Shown here piece by piece: positions 10,041 to 21,700 of a DNA stretch of 64,000 bases. The stretch is from Serpula lacrymans var. lacrymans S7.9. Taxonomy: Eukaryota; Basidiomycota; Agaricomycetes; Boletales; Serpulaceae. The notes below the pieces were generated by a model. It was given only the letters and a program-made list of their open reading frames with translations, searched no databases and was not told where the DNA came from. The first letter of the stretch is position 1; each line of letters begins with the position of its first letter. The position numbers and the translations under genes are program-made. The stretch spans positions 112,556-176,555 of the forward strand of contig NW_006763298.1 in NCBI RefSeq assembly GCF_000218685.1. Direction: 5' to 3'.

Positions 10041-12042
10041 GATGGGCAGGATGTTTTTGGAGTAGTTAGAAGTGGTGAACGACAATTTTTGACCGATGAG
10101 ATGACGCCTTTAAAAACTATTCTCCCTTCCTGGAAAGGGAAATGCCAAGGGTCAGTTAGAATGATGACAGCTTAAGGTTTCTCGTACCACATTTCAAACC
10201 ACGGGACGCTGACTTGGGCGCATAAAGATCTTCAAACGTGCAGGAGCCGATAGGCTGTAGTCAAGTGATGAACTTCTGAGAATATTGAGCTGGAGCCTGA
10301 GTCTGGGCTGACTGAACAACGTGAACTTACTCGGATAGGCTATGTTCCCGAAGGAGATGGGAAATTGCAGAGCTCGCAAATCACGAGGGGCTGAAAGCCC
10401 CATTCGAGCGTACCGCCTACGCCGCAGTGAAGAGTCACATCAGATCCAAAGTGACTATTGAGTCTACTCAAGGCCGTACGGTAGTAAAAACGGGGATAGA
10501 ATATCCGAAAGCAAACCGCAAAAATAGGTAAACTAGGCGCATGATCCACGAGGATGATGCGGCAGAGGCAAGCAAAGCGGTGCCAGGGGGTGTTAATTAT
10601 TGTCAGCGCTTCAAAGTGGATGGGCTTAAAGGTACGCTTCGGGTAGGTAAAGGTTACATATTCCTAACGCCACAAAGACATGCAAATCAGGCGTCAATGA
10701 CACAAAACATGTAAGAAAGACGGCATTTCTGCACTCACCTGTGTTGCAACCCAGCGTCAACCACTCCTTCCGCTGGACCGCCGCAAGGATGAGGGATTAT
10801 TTGCGAGTGCAGGGAGGCTCGTAGACGCGCCTAGAGATACTCATAACTGATGGGGAATCCGGCAGTAATTGTCATGCCAAATCGTTGCTTCTCGCACGAA
10901 AAATGTACTATTTGGTTGTCGATCTCATGGTGCATCGTCTTACTGCACCCGCGCTTATTCACTACAGGTGCTGCTCATGTCAGAGCACGCCATAAAGGGG
11001 GGATAGGTCGTTCGACGAGTTAACGAAGACAGATGCGACGGGGGGGAGGTTGGACGGTGTTGTGGATTTACAAGGAGAGAGAGAGAGACCGAGTATCACT
11101 TCCTGCAAGATCGGATCACAAGTAAGAGAGAAAAGGACGTAGTAGCTATTGTCGTTGAGCGAATGCCCAGACGGACTGAATGATACGCCGGCGGAAAAGG
11201 CAACGTAATACAAGATGGGATGGATCAGATGACCCTTTGGACGGAAGTTGGTCCCACGATGGTAGAGGATTGATGGCATCTTTGACAAAACACGAAAACA
11301 AATGAAGCTTCGCGTTAGCCTAGTTCGTATTTGACTAAGACCGCTTGGACATACTAGTATCCGGTGACCCTTCATGTCATTTGGTCCCTGTCACGACCAA
11401 TACTACGGAACTATTTCCCATCTAGGCGGCTTTTGCCGCCCAAGTACCGACATTGTCGTTCGATTGCCGCGCGCTCAATCTTAGCCTTGGCTTCTTTGCT
11501 CAGCCACAGCGTTGACTACGGACCTGTCCCTCACCAATCGAGTAACTCAACACTGCGCCTGTCAGTATTTGCTTGATTTCCTGTGCTAACGTTCTCTTAT
11601 TTCGCTTGCTTTATGGGCAGGATCCACAAGTCTTCTGACACCGTTAAATCGGACCAGTACACTATGCTGTGTCTTGCAATTTTTTTACCCGTCACCAACT
11701 AGTCTGACTACTAAGCTCGATCTCGCAACGTATATCACCTTTCGAGGGCAGAACAAAAAAAGCGGACCGCTTACCTCTTTGAAAAGGCTATGATCGCGAT
11801 TTTACGGCACGATGGAACGCAGACGAATCAACCGCTTGATTTTCAGGGGAATCATATCCAAATTGTATGGATTTTTGCCAGCGGCGAAAAGACGATTTCC
11901 TGTCGTCAAGGTTCTAAGGTGAATTTATCAGCTTCCCCAATAAGTCATCTCGATTGACGTTCCCGTCAGCCGTTATAAGGCGGTCGCTTTCGATGTCTTC
12001 CCTCCAGAAGCACCTTTCCTCCACCCGACACAAGAGTAGGCA
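10041..12042. other. Long divergent intergenic region (YcgG gene and catalase promoters)
   Basis: About 2 kb between divergent starts. I see no coding exon: open frames such as 10980-11375 (minus) have no domain and include low-complexity GA runs. The stretch near 11080 holds an AG-rich repeat (gagagagaga). It is long for a fungal promoter and could hold an untranslated leader or an undetected non-coding RNA. Confidence 0.3.
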
Positions 12043-14438
12043 ATGCGGTTCGCAACTTATTCAGCTCTTTTCGTTTCTGGCTTGGCCAGCGCCGCCGCTT
12101 CTGCGGAAAAGCGCGACACTTCCAGTGCTCCCTTTGACATCTATGATGGACCAACTGAACAGGATACGTTGTATAACGATCCCGCCTCCAAGCTTGAGTA
12201 CACGCTGTCAGGTGGCCAGCCGTAAGTATCTTCATATTGTGGATGCCACTTAATGTGCTCATTAACGTCGCAGTTATCCCAACCCGCTGTACTCGGACCG
12301 TTTGGGAACCACTGGTCCCCTTCTCCTGCAGTCCACGAATCTGGTAAATGAATTCGATTTTCTCCAGATTTTTGAATCTCAGTTGACCGTGGGGAAATAG
12401 ATCGAGCAACTTGCTCACTTCGTTCGTGAGCGTGTGGTGAGTTAAATTTCAACCATTTGCGTGCCTTTCACTACATCTAACTCCTACATGTAGCCCGAGC
12501 GTACTGTCCACGCCAAAGGTGGAGGAGCCCATGGGTACTTTGAAGTCACCACCGACACCGGTGCCAACTACAGCATGGCTGATCTTTTCTCGACTGTCGG
12601 CAAACGCACTCCTTTGACTGCGCGTTTCTCAACTATCGCCGGTAACCTCGGTAACGCTGACAGTGTCAGAGATCTTCGCGGAGCTGCTTTCAAGTAAGGT
12701 TTCTTCATGTCGTTGGTAGATCGTCTCTCATGAGATTTCTATTTTTTGTAGGATGCGTACTGATGAGGGTATCCTTGACTGGGTTTTCCTTAACCACCCT
12801 GTTTTCTGGCTCCGTGACCCCGTCAAATTCCCTCGTCAGTCGGCTGTTGATACTTATGAGGATTTCATCTGATATGTTGCCTCCTTCGTGATCTTCTTTT
12901 CCAGATTTCATTCGTTCGCAGAAGCGTGAGCCTCAAACCAACCTGTTGAACAAGAACGTAAATATCTTTAGATCCTTTTCTCACGGTACCTCCCACTTAC
13001 TGATCCTGCCGAATCGCATGATATAGAACTTCTGGGGTATGTGGAGTTTATAACGTTAATGCCATCAACTTAAACTGACACGAATCTAGATTACCTCTCG
13101 GGAAACAACGAATCGATCTATCAGGTCATGCGCACCATGTCTGATTTGGGTACTCCTTACGGCTTCAGGTCAGATTACCTCGTTGTATTGTCAGAGGGGC
13201 GGTTGGCTGATTCTTGAGTTGCCAGACATATGAACGCCTGGAGTGGTAACACTTTCCGCGCCATTAAAGCTGATGGAAGCTGGGTTTACATCAAGTGAGT
13301 GTTGAATAGATCTATCAGACGTCTCTAGGCGCTAACACTTGCTCTCAGGATCTCGGCTTACACTGACCAGGGTGTGAAGAACAACACTGAGGCTGAGGCC
13401 GTCTTGCAGGCTGGCCAGAACCCCGACTTTGGTGTCCAGGATCTCTTTGACTCCATTGAAGCTGGTGACTTCCCAAGCTGGACTGTCTACTTCCAGACCA
13501 TGACCCCTGCTCAGGCTGAAGCATACAAGTGTATGTCAAGGCGTTCTGTTCACATTGCTATTCATGCTAAGTCACTCATCCCGCAGACAATGTCTTTGAT
13601 CTTACCAAGGAATGGCTCGTCGATGAGGTCCCTCTCCAGGAAATCGGCCGTATTGTCCTTAACCAGAACCCGTAAGTTATATTCGGTTTACTCATCGCGC
13701 CATCGTTGTGACGCCTTGCGAATCTTAGCACAAACTACTTCGCTGAGATTGAGCAGCTCGGTTTTGACCCTTCGCAGATGGTTGGTCCTTTCTTTCCATA
13801 CCAGGGATTCAACTTACATAAGATTGCGTTGACAGCCCAACGGTTTGGACTCATCTGTTGACCCTACCCTCCAAGCTCGTCTGTTCGCCTACGGTGACGC
13901 TCAACGTTACCGCATTGGTGTTAACCACAAGCAGCTCCCCGTATGTATTCTAATTTCCGCCTGAATGTTTGAGTACTAAAAAGTAGTATCCAGATTAACT
14001 GCCCTCTAAACCCCACTGCCAACTTCCTGCGCGATGGTTTCATGAACTTCAACAACCAGGGCAAACGTCCCAACTTTGTTTCTCAGCAAGACCCTCTGAA
14101 TGTTGAGCAGAACCCTTACCCCAACGAGAACCACACCGTTTGGACTGGTACCGCCCTCAAGTACCTCAGCACGCCTTCTGAGATCGACTTTGACTTGCCT
14201 CGTATCTTCGTGAGTAGTAATATCTTTACATGATACATCAGCCTGCTAACGTCGTTACCTATAGTGGAACGGTCTTTCCGCGACTGACCAGGCTAACCTG
14301 ATCTCCAACGTCATTGGACATCTCGGTCTTGCTTCTGACCAGTCCATCAAGGACAAGCAGTGCGCGATTTTCAACCATGTCAACGCGACTTTGGGTCAGG
14401 CTATCGCCAAGGGTGTTAACTGCACTATTTCGTCGTAG
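12043..14438 (+). CDS. Secreted monofunctional haem catalase
   Basis: A many-exon gene breaking down hydrogen peroxide. [20 protein letters not shown] is a signal peptide, with a following KR that could be a Kex2 site, so the enzyme is probably extracellular. The distal-haem signature [19 protein letters not shown] (His in VHAKG) follows. Then [31 protein letters not shown] (active-site Asn), [44 protein letters not shown], and the proximal-haem motif [14 protein letters not shown] with the haem-ligating Tyr. A 56-bp intron after DPSQM shortens the loop before the proximal site. The small-subunit layout ends at NCTISS, with no C-terminal flavodoxin-like domain. Stop TAG at 14436-14438. Confidence 0.95.
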
Positions 14439-15185
14439 ATGTGGTTGGTTGCTGATAGAGTCACACGCACTTTCGTTAAAATTTTAATACAAAATTGGAC
14501 TCGTGCTTTAGGCAAAATAGCATTACTCTTCATCTTTCGTTTATGTATTTACTCTGCTATTTTAATACGGGAACCACTTTTTGGTGTCTTGCTTAACTTA
14601 TCAAAATGTCGTTTGTGATGTCTGTGAATGTTTGAGGCCATTTATCTCAGTCGTTCGAAGTAAAGGAAAACGGACTCTGCTACATAACAACTGGGGTTAG
14701 ACTCATGTCTTCCATTACTGTTTCCGTATCCTTTTGGTCTTCGAACAGACAAGAGCCCTACTTCTAACATCGCGCCTACACTCAGAACTGAAACATACTT
14801 ATTAGGATGTGCAATCCTCAGTTGCTTTTAGGATACCAACCTCAAACATCTGTAGAGCTCGGTCATATGCGTCCTTGTTGATAGCCATCTACTGGATTAC
14901 AGGTGGTATAAAGTAGCAGAATGGCTAGTGATGGAGGTTAATATGGCTTCGGGATATTAGTAAATGGAGCAGTGTCTGGGATTTTTGGAAGTGCAACTAC
15001 GTTTGGTGGTCACAAATACCCTTGGCGTCTACAAGAGACAGGTTATCTTGTCAACTTATGAAAGGAACTTGCGAAGAACTTCAATTTACTAATCGGGGTT
15101 CATCACGTGACAAGTGTAAAATGTGGCGAACAGAGACAAGGTCGCTGTAGTATTTATCTCTTGTTGCAGACATCGCCTATCTCAT
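14439..15185. other. Intergenic, catalase 3' flank and PUF6 promoter
   Basis: No gene. AT-rich poly(A) region directly after the catalase, then the PUF6 promoter. A short exon-like ATG at 15121 is possible but not required by the PUF6 reading. Confidence 0.35.
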
Positions 15186-17605
15186 ATGCCAGCTCTCCAG
15201 AAGTTCCAAAAATCCTCCAAAAAGCGGTCTGCACCGTCAGGAGGGGAACCTAAAGCCAAAAAAACCCATATCGCTAGTTCAAACGAAGTCGGTACAAAAG
15301 CAGGCGGCCGCGATGTAGTGGAAAAGACCAAGAAACGCAGCAGACCAGTAACTTTACCAGTAAAAGTGGATAGCGAAGGAGACTCAGAGGACGATGTGGA
15401 TGCAGACGACTTTGAAGAGGACAATGAACTCGAGGGGGAGGTGGAAGATAATGGGAAAGATGATGCTATGGAGGTCGATCATACGCAACCTAAAAATCCT
15501 AATGGCAAGTTTCCTGAGATCGTCTGTTGTTGGAGCTTTTTTCCCTGTCGGTGCTTATGGATATCTCTTATAGCTGCAAGGGAATCTCATAAAGCTCAAC
15601 GAGTCCTTCAGGAGCAGCGCCGGGCTGCTAAACCGCACTCAGTACTTCTTACGGACGCAAAACGCGTGTGGTCACTTGCTCGCCAAAAAAACATCCCAAC
15701 GACGGAGCGACAAAAGCATATACATGATCTCATGGATGTCGTAAGGGGGAAGGTCAAAGAGCTTGTGCTAAAGCATGATGCAAGTCGTATCATCCAAACC
15801 ATTGTAAAATATGGAGGACAGAAGGAAAGGGACGAAGTAGCGGGCGAACTCAAAGGCCACTATAGAGATCTTGCACAGAACAAGTATTCGAAGGTTAGCA
15901 ATTCGCGCTCGACATCGGAAATGAAGCACCAATTTTTTTCGCATTAGTTCCTAGTGACCAAGCTAATTCGACTTTGCCCAACACACCGACCATCTATCCT
16001 TATGGAGTTTCAATCTCATGTTCTTCGCCTTCTGTTGCATCGGGAAGCCTCTAGCGTTCTAGCTGACTCTTTTGAGCTTTACGCAAATGCTTATGAACGG
16101 ACCATACTACTTCGCGATTTCTATGGTAAAGAAACGGCTTTGTTTACTGTCACACGCGGAAGCGAAGAAGAGAAAGTTATGGCCAAGCAAGGTTTCCGTG
16201 GCGTTTTACAGGGAGTGGAAGGTGAACGAAGAAAGAGGATCCTTGTCGCACTCAAAGAAAATCTGATAACGATGTAAGCGCCCTTACCCTCAAAATTCCA
16301 ACTGCTTCCAATTTTCTACCTGTAGATTCAATAACCCTGACAAGGGTGCAGTTACTCATGCTATCGTCCATCGTGCTCTCTGGGAATATCTCTCTGCGGT
16401 CAATGACATACCGGAAGAAACTGAGCGGGAAAAACTCCGCAAAGAAATGTTTGAAAGGTATTGTTCTTCTCATTATTGTACAAGGGGCTCTCTGACCCAC
16501 TATATAGCTGTCAAGATGCCTTAGCCGAAATGGTACACACAAAAGATGGCAGTCGTGTTGTCAGAGAGCTCATCGCTCAGGGCACTGCAAAAGTTAGCCC
16601 TTCTCGCGTATCTTCATTTCACAAGTGCTTAGAAGATATATTAGGATCGAAAGCATATAGTCAAGACAATCAAGCCACATGTTGAACGGATGTGTATCGA
16701 CGATGAGGCCCAGCTGGTACTTTTTACAGCACTGGATATTATCGAGTACGCATGAACGCTTTTTTTTCTGACCTTTCTTCTCATTATGTCCCAATCCCAG
16801 TGACACAAAACTCACGGCGAAATCGCTTGTGTCCGAAATCGCTTCACGCGCTTCTGTGCTCTCCACCACACCTCAAGGCAGGCGCTCACTCTTCTATCTT
16901 ATTGTTCCACGCAGTAGACGACACTTCACTCCTGCGCAGACTGTCACTATCGCAGACACGGACAGCACAAGAGAAAAAACCAGCAAGAAGGAAAATAAGA
17001 CCAGGGAAGCAGAAATCAGAAGTGCTGCTAGTGAGACTTTGTTGAAATTTGTAGAGGAAAGTGGGGCGGAGGTGGCAAGGGATACTGGAGGTAGTTTGGT
17101 CGTATTGGAAATCATGCTCTTTGCTGAAGGAGGTAAGTTTGACCTCTCCCTCGGATTATCCATTCCTTACCCTAGTTCTTGGACAGATAAAAGCTCGGCT
17201 TCAACCGCACTCCTAAATGCCTTATCGTCAACATATCCTTCCGAAGATCCTTCAAAGCCTCATCCCATTGACCTACCACATACATCCAGGATGTACAAAA
17301 CGCTCCTACAAGGAGGTCACTTTTCACATACCACCAAATCAATATCGCTCTGTCCCGCATTTTCTCCATCAGCGTTTGCATCGGCCTTCCTCAAAGTGGT
17401 AGGTCAGGACGTAACTGTGAGCATGGCTAAGGGGGATGGTGCATTTGTCATCGCAGAACTGCTCGAGAGAGTTCAACAAGAAGGGAGAAAAGGAGAGAAA
17501 AGCACAGTCAAGGGATGGTTTAATCATGACGTGACTAGCAGTATCGAAAATTCTGATGGGAAGGGTAAAAATGTTCTTCTGGGGAAAATTGCAGCGCTAT
17601 CATGA
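15186..17605 (+). CDS. PUF6: Pumilio-repeat ribosome biogenesis protein PUF6 (PUM3 homologue)
   Basis: Nucleolar RNA-binding protein for 60S assembly; in yeast it also acts in ASH1 mRNA repression. The N-terminus is basic then strongly acidic (EGDSEDDVDADDFEEDNE). The PUF6/PUM3 core begins ARESHKAQRVLQEQRRAAKP and runs through LVLKHDASRIIQTIVKYG, KYSKFLVTKLIR, HREASSVLADSFELYANAYER, KGAVTHAIVHRALWEYL and MVHTKDGSRVVRELIAQG, followed by the CPL-type C-terminal region (MYKTLLQGGHFSH, MAKGDGAFVIAELLERV). I use the Met at 15186 (MPALQKFQ). The first intron (15505-15573) has a GC donor (GCAAGT). The downstream neighbour is a truncated retroelement starting about 250 bp past the stop. Confidence 0.9.
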
Positions 17606-17851
17606 TATTATGATATACAGCGCGTGTCGTCGTACAGATTTGTGCATTATGCTTTGATCCAAAACAACTCTCTAATGGTATTTGTTGAGGTGTCATCCGC
17701 CAGTAGCTTTTCGTCTTGAAGCTTCACTTAGTTTCTTCGAGAAATGTGTCGAAGGGTCGAAGTACATTGAATCATAGTGATGTCGTTTCCGTCTTTTCCA
17801 GATGATACTAGTTGCCTTGCTGGTGGCAGATAATAAGTTAGTCCATTATAA

Positions 17852-18191
17852 ACTAAAACTCGTATTGATTACTGTGCGCAAGATATCATCAAACGACTCG
17901 AATCAAAATTAACCAGTAATACTGTCCATGATATACCCACATACATCTCATTATACGTGATAAAATATTTTCAACAAGTGAGAGATCAATCACTACAGAC
18001 TTTTCTGTGCATACCGTACAAGACCCGAGAACAAGAGTTCTTCTCTATCAGAAAGAAGGAGGACAAATCCCTGCAGTCTCTTATGACCAGGATTGACGAA
18101 GACATGCATCGGATTCAAAATCTTCGTCCTAATGGCTTCTCATTGGCTGAATTGGACGATGAACTCACATGTATGGCCATGATTAGGGCGC
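17852..18191 (+). pseudogene. Outer copia gag, N-terminal part
   Basis: Open from just after a TAA at 17849: IDYCAQDIIKRLESKL then YISLYVIKYFQQVRDQ and MTRIDEDMHRIQNLRPNG to MAMIRAL. This is a copia-type Gag (UBN2-like) and continues, once the inner insertion is removed, as P-DQYAHFTSSLLLLGTLDKTQ at 24264. The N-terminal start is missing. Confidence 0.75.
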
Positions 18192-18313
18192 TGACAAAAC
18201 CGGATAAACCCGGTCTCTGCCGAAGCACCCATTGTTCTCCTAGGAGTCATTATACTGTAGTGAGTAGCACCTCCGACTATAAGTAGTAGGGGGTTTAGTA
18301 TAGGAATACCTCA
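18192..18313 (+). repeat. Extra U3 segment of the inner-family LTR
   Basis: 122 bp matching the LTR from TGACAAAACC to the point just before the predicted R region (ending GGAATACCTCA), abutting the complete 5' LTR. It has a single CTCCTAGGAG palindrome (18237-18246) where the full LTR has an expanded motif region. It sits directly against the left target duplication, so it belongs to the inserted unit. Confidence 0.85.
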
Positions 18314-18635
18314 TGACAAAACCGGATAAACCCAGTCTCTCCCGAAGCAGCCATTGTTCTCCATGGAGCATAGCCACCACTCCATGGAGTCACCATTGTT
18401 CTTCTAGGAGTCATTATACTGTAGCAAGTAGCACCTCTGACTATAAGTAGTAGGGGGTTTAGTATAGGAATACCTCAGTCTTTTCTATAGCCTCTCGGGC
18501 AGCGGCTGAGGTATGTTACATTACATTTATAAGAGATCACCTTAAACTAACATCTATTGTAGTTTCACTTAGGTAAATAATAAAGTCGTTTCTATAGCCT
18601 CTTGGGCAGTGGCTGAGTTTCACTTAGTATTATTA
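18314..18635 (+). repeat. 5' LTR of the inner copia element
   Basis: 322 bp, TGACA to TATTA. U3 has two exact CTCCATGGAG palindromes (18359-18368, 18380-18389) and one decayed copy (18401-18410). A TATA-like CTATAAG lies about 60 bp before the intron-like segment 18511-18562 (GTATGT, CTAAC branch, TTGTAG). The downstream copy without the segment and the AATAATAAAG signal are as in the solo LTR. Confidence 0.92.
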
Positions 18636-18655
18636 GGTTATGAGCCCTGGTGCAC
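18636..18655 (+). promoter_or_regulatory. Primer binding site, complementary to the initiator tRNA-Met anticodon arm
   Basis: Directly after the LTR end lies GGTTATGAGCCCTGGTGCAC. Its reverse complement contains CAGGGCTCATAACC, which is the anticodon stem-loop (CAU) sequence of eukaryotic initiator tRNA-Met, not its CCA end. This is the arrangement known from Drosophila copia, where the 5' half of a cleaved initiator tRNA primes minus-strand synthesis. Confidence 0.75.
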
Positions 18656-18704
18656 AAAAGCTACGCAGGAAATAATTTTTATTTGAAACGGCAACCTCGG
18701 AACC

Positions 18705-21700
18705 ATGACCACAGCACACGATACATCCGCATGTCCAGTTCTCACTGGACCCAACAATTTTCAGATATGGAAACTCCGGATTATCTCAAAGCTACGTCGG
18801 GAAAAAGTTCTCCGGGTTGTTACTGGAGAGGAGCTTAAGCCCTTACCAGGAAAACCTACCTCCTTGGAGGATCCTGAGATCACCTGGATACTTAAGGATG
18901 AGAAGGCACATAGAATCATCCAGGACCACATCTCTGATGCCCTCCTAATGAGGACTGGAGACCTCACCAGCTCCAAGGAGTTATTTGATAAACTTGTCTC
19001 ACTCCATCAGACGTCTAACATTGCCTCGGCCTTCTATTCATTCCAGCAACTCACCAAATTGTCCTGGGATGGGACATCACCTATCCAGGACCACATTGCA
19101 AAAATCTGGACAATTGATTCACACCTCTCCGGAATGAAACTGGGAGTTGATACCAAACTCATGGCCTTCGCTCTTCTCCAATCTCTCCCATGCACTCCTG
19201 AATGGCAAATATTTCAGTCATCAGTAATCAACACGATTGAAGAAAATAAACTTACCTTTGATGCAGTTGAGATCCGGATCACTGCAGAAGTTGCACGACA
19301 GTCAGGGAAGGCCCCTGGAGGTTCCGAAACAGCACTCAAATCCGAGGAGAAGTGGTGTGGCTTCCACAAAACCAAATCACACAACACCTTGGAGTGTCGA
19401 ACACTTCAGTCAGCCGGAAAAGGTCAAAGGAAGAAGGGAAAGGAAAGACACAAGGATAAAGGAAAAGAGAAGGAAAAGGCAAATACAGCGGAGCAATCAT
19501 CTGGATCTGACTCCAAGGAGGAACAGAGTCATATTGCATTGGAACATGTATATATTTCCAAGCCCCTTGCTAAACGCATTCAAGCTTACCTTGTGTCGGA
19601 ACCCGATAAGACCAAAACAACAATTATTATTGACTCTGGAGCAACATCCCACATGGTCCCTCACCGCTCCTGGTTTGAGCCAGGAACATACCATGTTCTG
19701 CATCCTCCGAGGACAATCAGTTTTGGGGATGAATCCTCTGTAAATGCCATTGGCATTGGAACAGTAATCCTACAAGCAACTGTTGGCAAAAAGGACTACA
19801 ATATTGCACTGTCAAATGTCTTACTTGTGCCAAACTTCACGTTAGCACTCGTCTCTGTCCACAAATTGTCCAGAACGGGGTTATCAACACTTTTTCCAGC
19901 GGGGTCAAACACTTGTGAAGTTCGGAAAAAGGAGGAACTTATCCTCACTGTAAGGACCGTTTTACTATTTTCTTATCTTTGTTATGTCTTGGTTCTCAGA
20001 CGCTTTTCCCGTTACACCTCTGGCTCTAGGGCTAGAGGTATCCTTTGCCATCTTACTTCTCATAGCCCTCACAGGCTTTCTTAACCATCGCTACCACTTT
20101 ATATCACAGATCAGAGACTGGGCATCGCTCCCAGCTAGCCAGCACACTGGGTAGAGACTGGTAGTAGGCATCTCGCCAACCAGCTCCAAGCCCTAGTAAA
20201 GCCTGGTAATACTAATAAACGCCTTATCTAGAATCGTACCTCATCATGAGGATACGGTTCCTGACCACGCGTAACAATCTTCTATTATTAGTACAAGTCT
20301 CTCACCTGCTGATTAATCAAGTCAGAAGTCGTACGATAGTTACTCTCCCTTTTTCCTATTGGTTGATTAATTCCTCAGACCACTTTTCGTATATTCTCCT
20401 TTCGGTCTGAGGAACGGACAGTTCTCTATATAAAGACGTACCTATTCATGTATAGCTCCTTAGCTTTCTATTACTGAATTTACCCGCTTTACTCCTCAAC
20501 AAGAACCTTTGAAGCTTACCTCTCAAAGTCCTCGACTCGCTATATTTCTAGCGTCTGTTGACCTCAAGCTCATTGGACCCTTACTCCCTGCAAGTGCAGA
20601 AGGAGATAGGTTTAGTTCTTGTTATAGTTTATCGTTGCCTCACACTCACTGCCTTACACAAGCGAGGACTTTATCACATCCAAGCAAAACCCAAAATCAA
20701 CCCGGAGTTAGCTTTTGCAGCAGTAGATGTAAATCTATTGCACAGGAGAATGGGACACATTGGAATGGACCGCTTGCAATGAATGGTTACAAAAGGACAG
20801 CTCCAGGACATAGACACCCTTACCGGAACCCCGGAGTTTTGTGAACCTTGTGCTTTAGGAAAGATGAAGAAATTACCTTTCAAGTCCACTGGAGGAAACC
20901 AAGCCAAGCGCCCCATACAAATTGTGCACACAGATGTTGGAGGACCAATCAAACCAACTTCCAGGGAGAGTTTTCGGTACTGGATTATCATTGTAGATGA
21001 TTTCTCCAAATTTCCATGGATATATTTCCTAAAACATAAAAGTGAAGCACTGGAACGATACAAGCAATGGAAAGAAGATGTCCAAACATTCTTCCGGACT
21101 CATTTGGGAGAAGAAAACTTCACTCCACTATACACAGAATTCCTCCGGAGCGATGGGGGAGGAGAATATACTGGCAATGCATTCAAAAATCAACTCCGAG
21201 GAGATGGTGTCATCCAAGAAACTACAGCTGCAGATACTCCGGAACAAAATGGCATTGCAGAACGCATGAATCAGACATTGGCTACATTAGCAACCACTAT
21301 GCTCCATGATTCTAAGCTCCCAAAGTCATTTTGGGTAGATGCCATGCAAACAGCTGCATATATCACAGCACACAGCCCAGCATCAGGACTCAATGGAAAG
21401 ACCCCATATGAAATACTGTTTAAAAGGAGAGTTGATTGTTTTACTCCAAGGGGCGCAAAGCCATAATAATTGGCTACACACATGGAAAGCAAGCCTACAA
21501 ACTCCTAGACACTGAAAAACGGACTGTGTTCTCCAGTCGGCATGTCATATTCAATGAATCCAGAAAGGTACAAAAGGATGACACTGCTCCCTGGAACACA
21601 GACACTAGCACAGATCAGTGGGAGGGACTCATTCCAGAGAATGCTCACTATCCAGACCAAAATACATTGGAGGATGATGATCCTGACCCTCGGATCCGAG

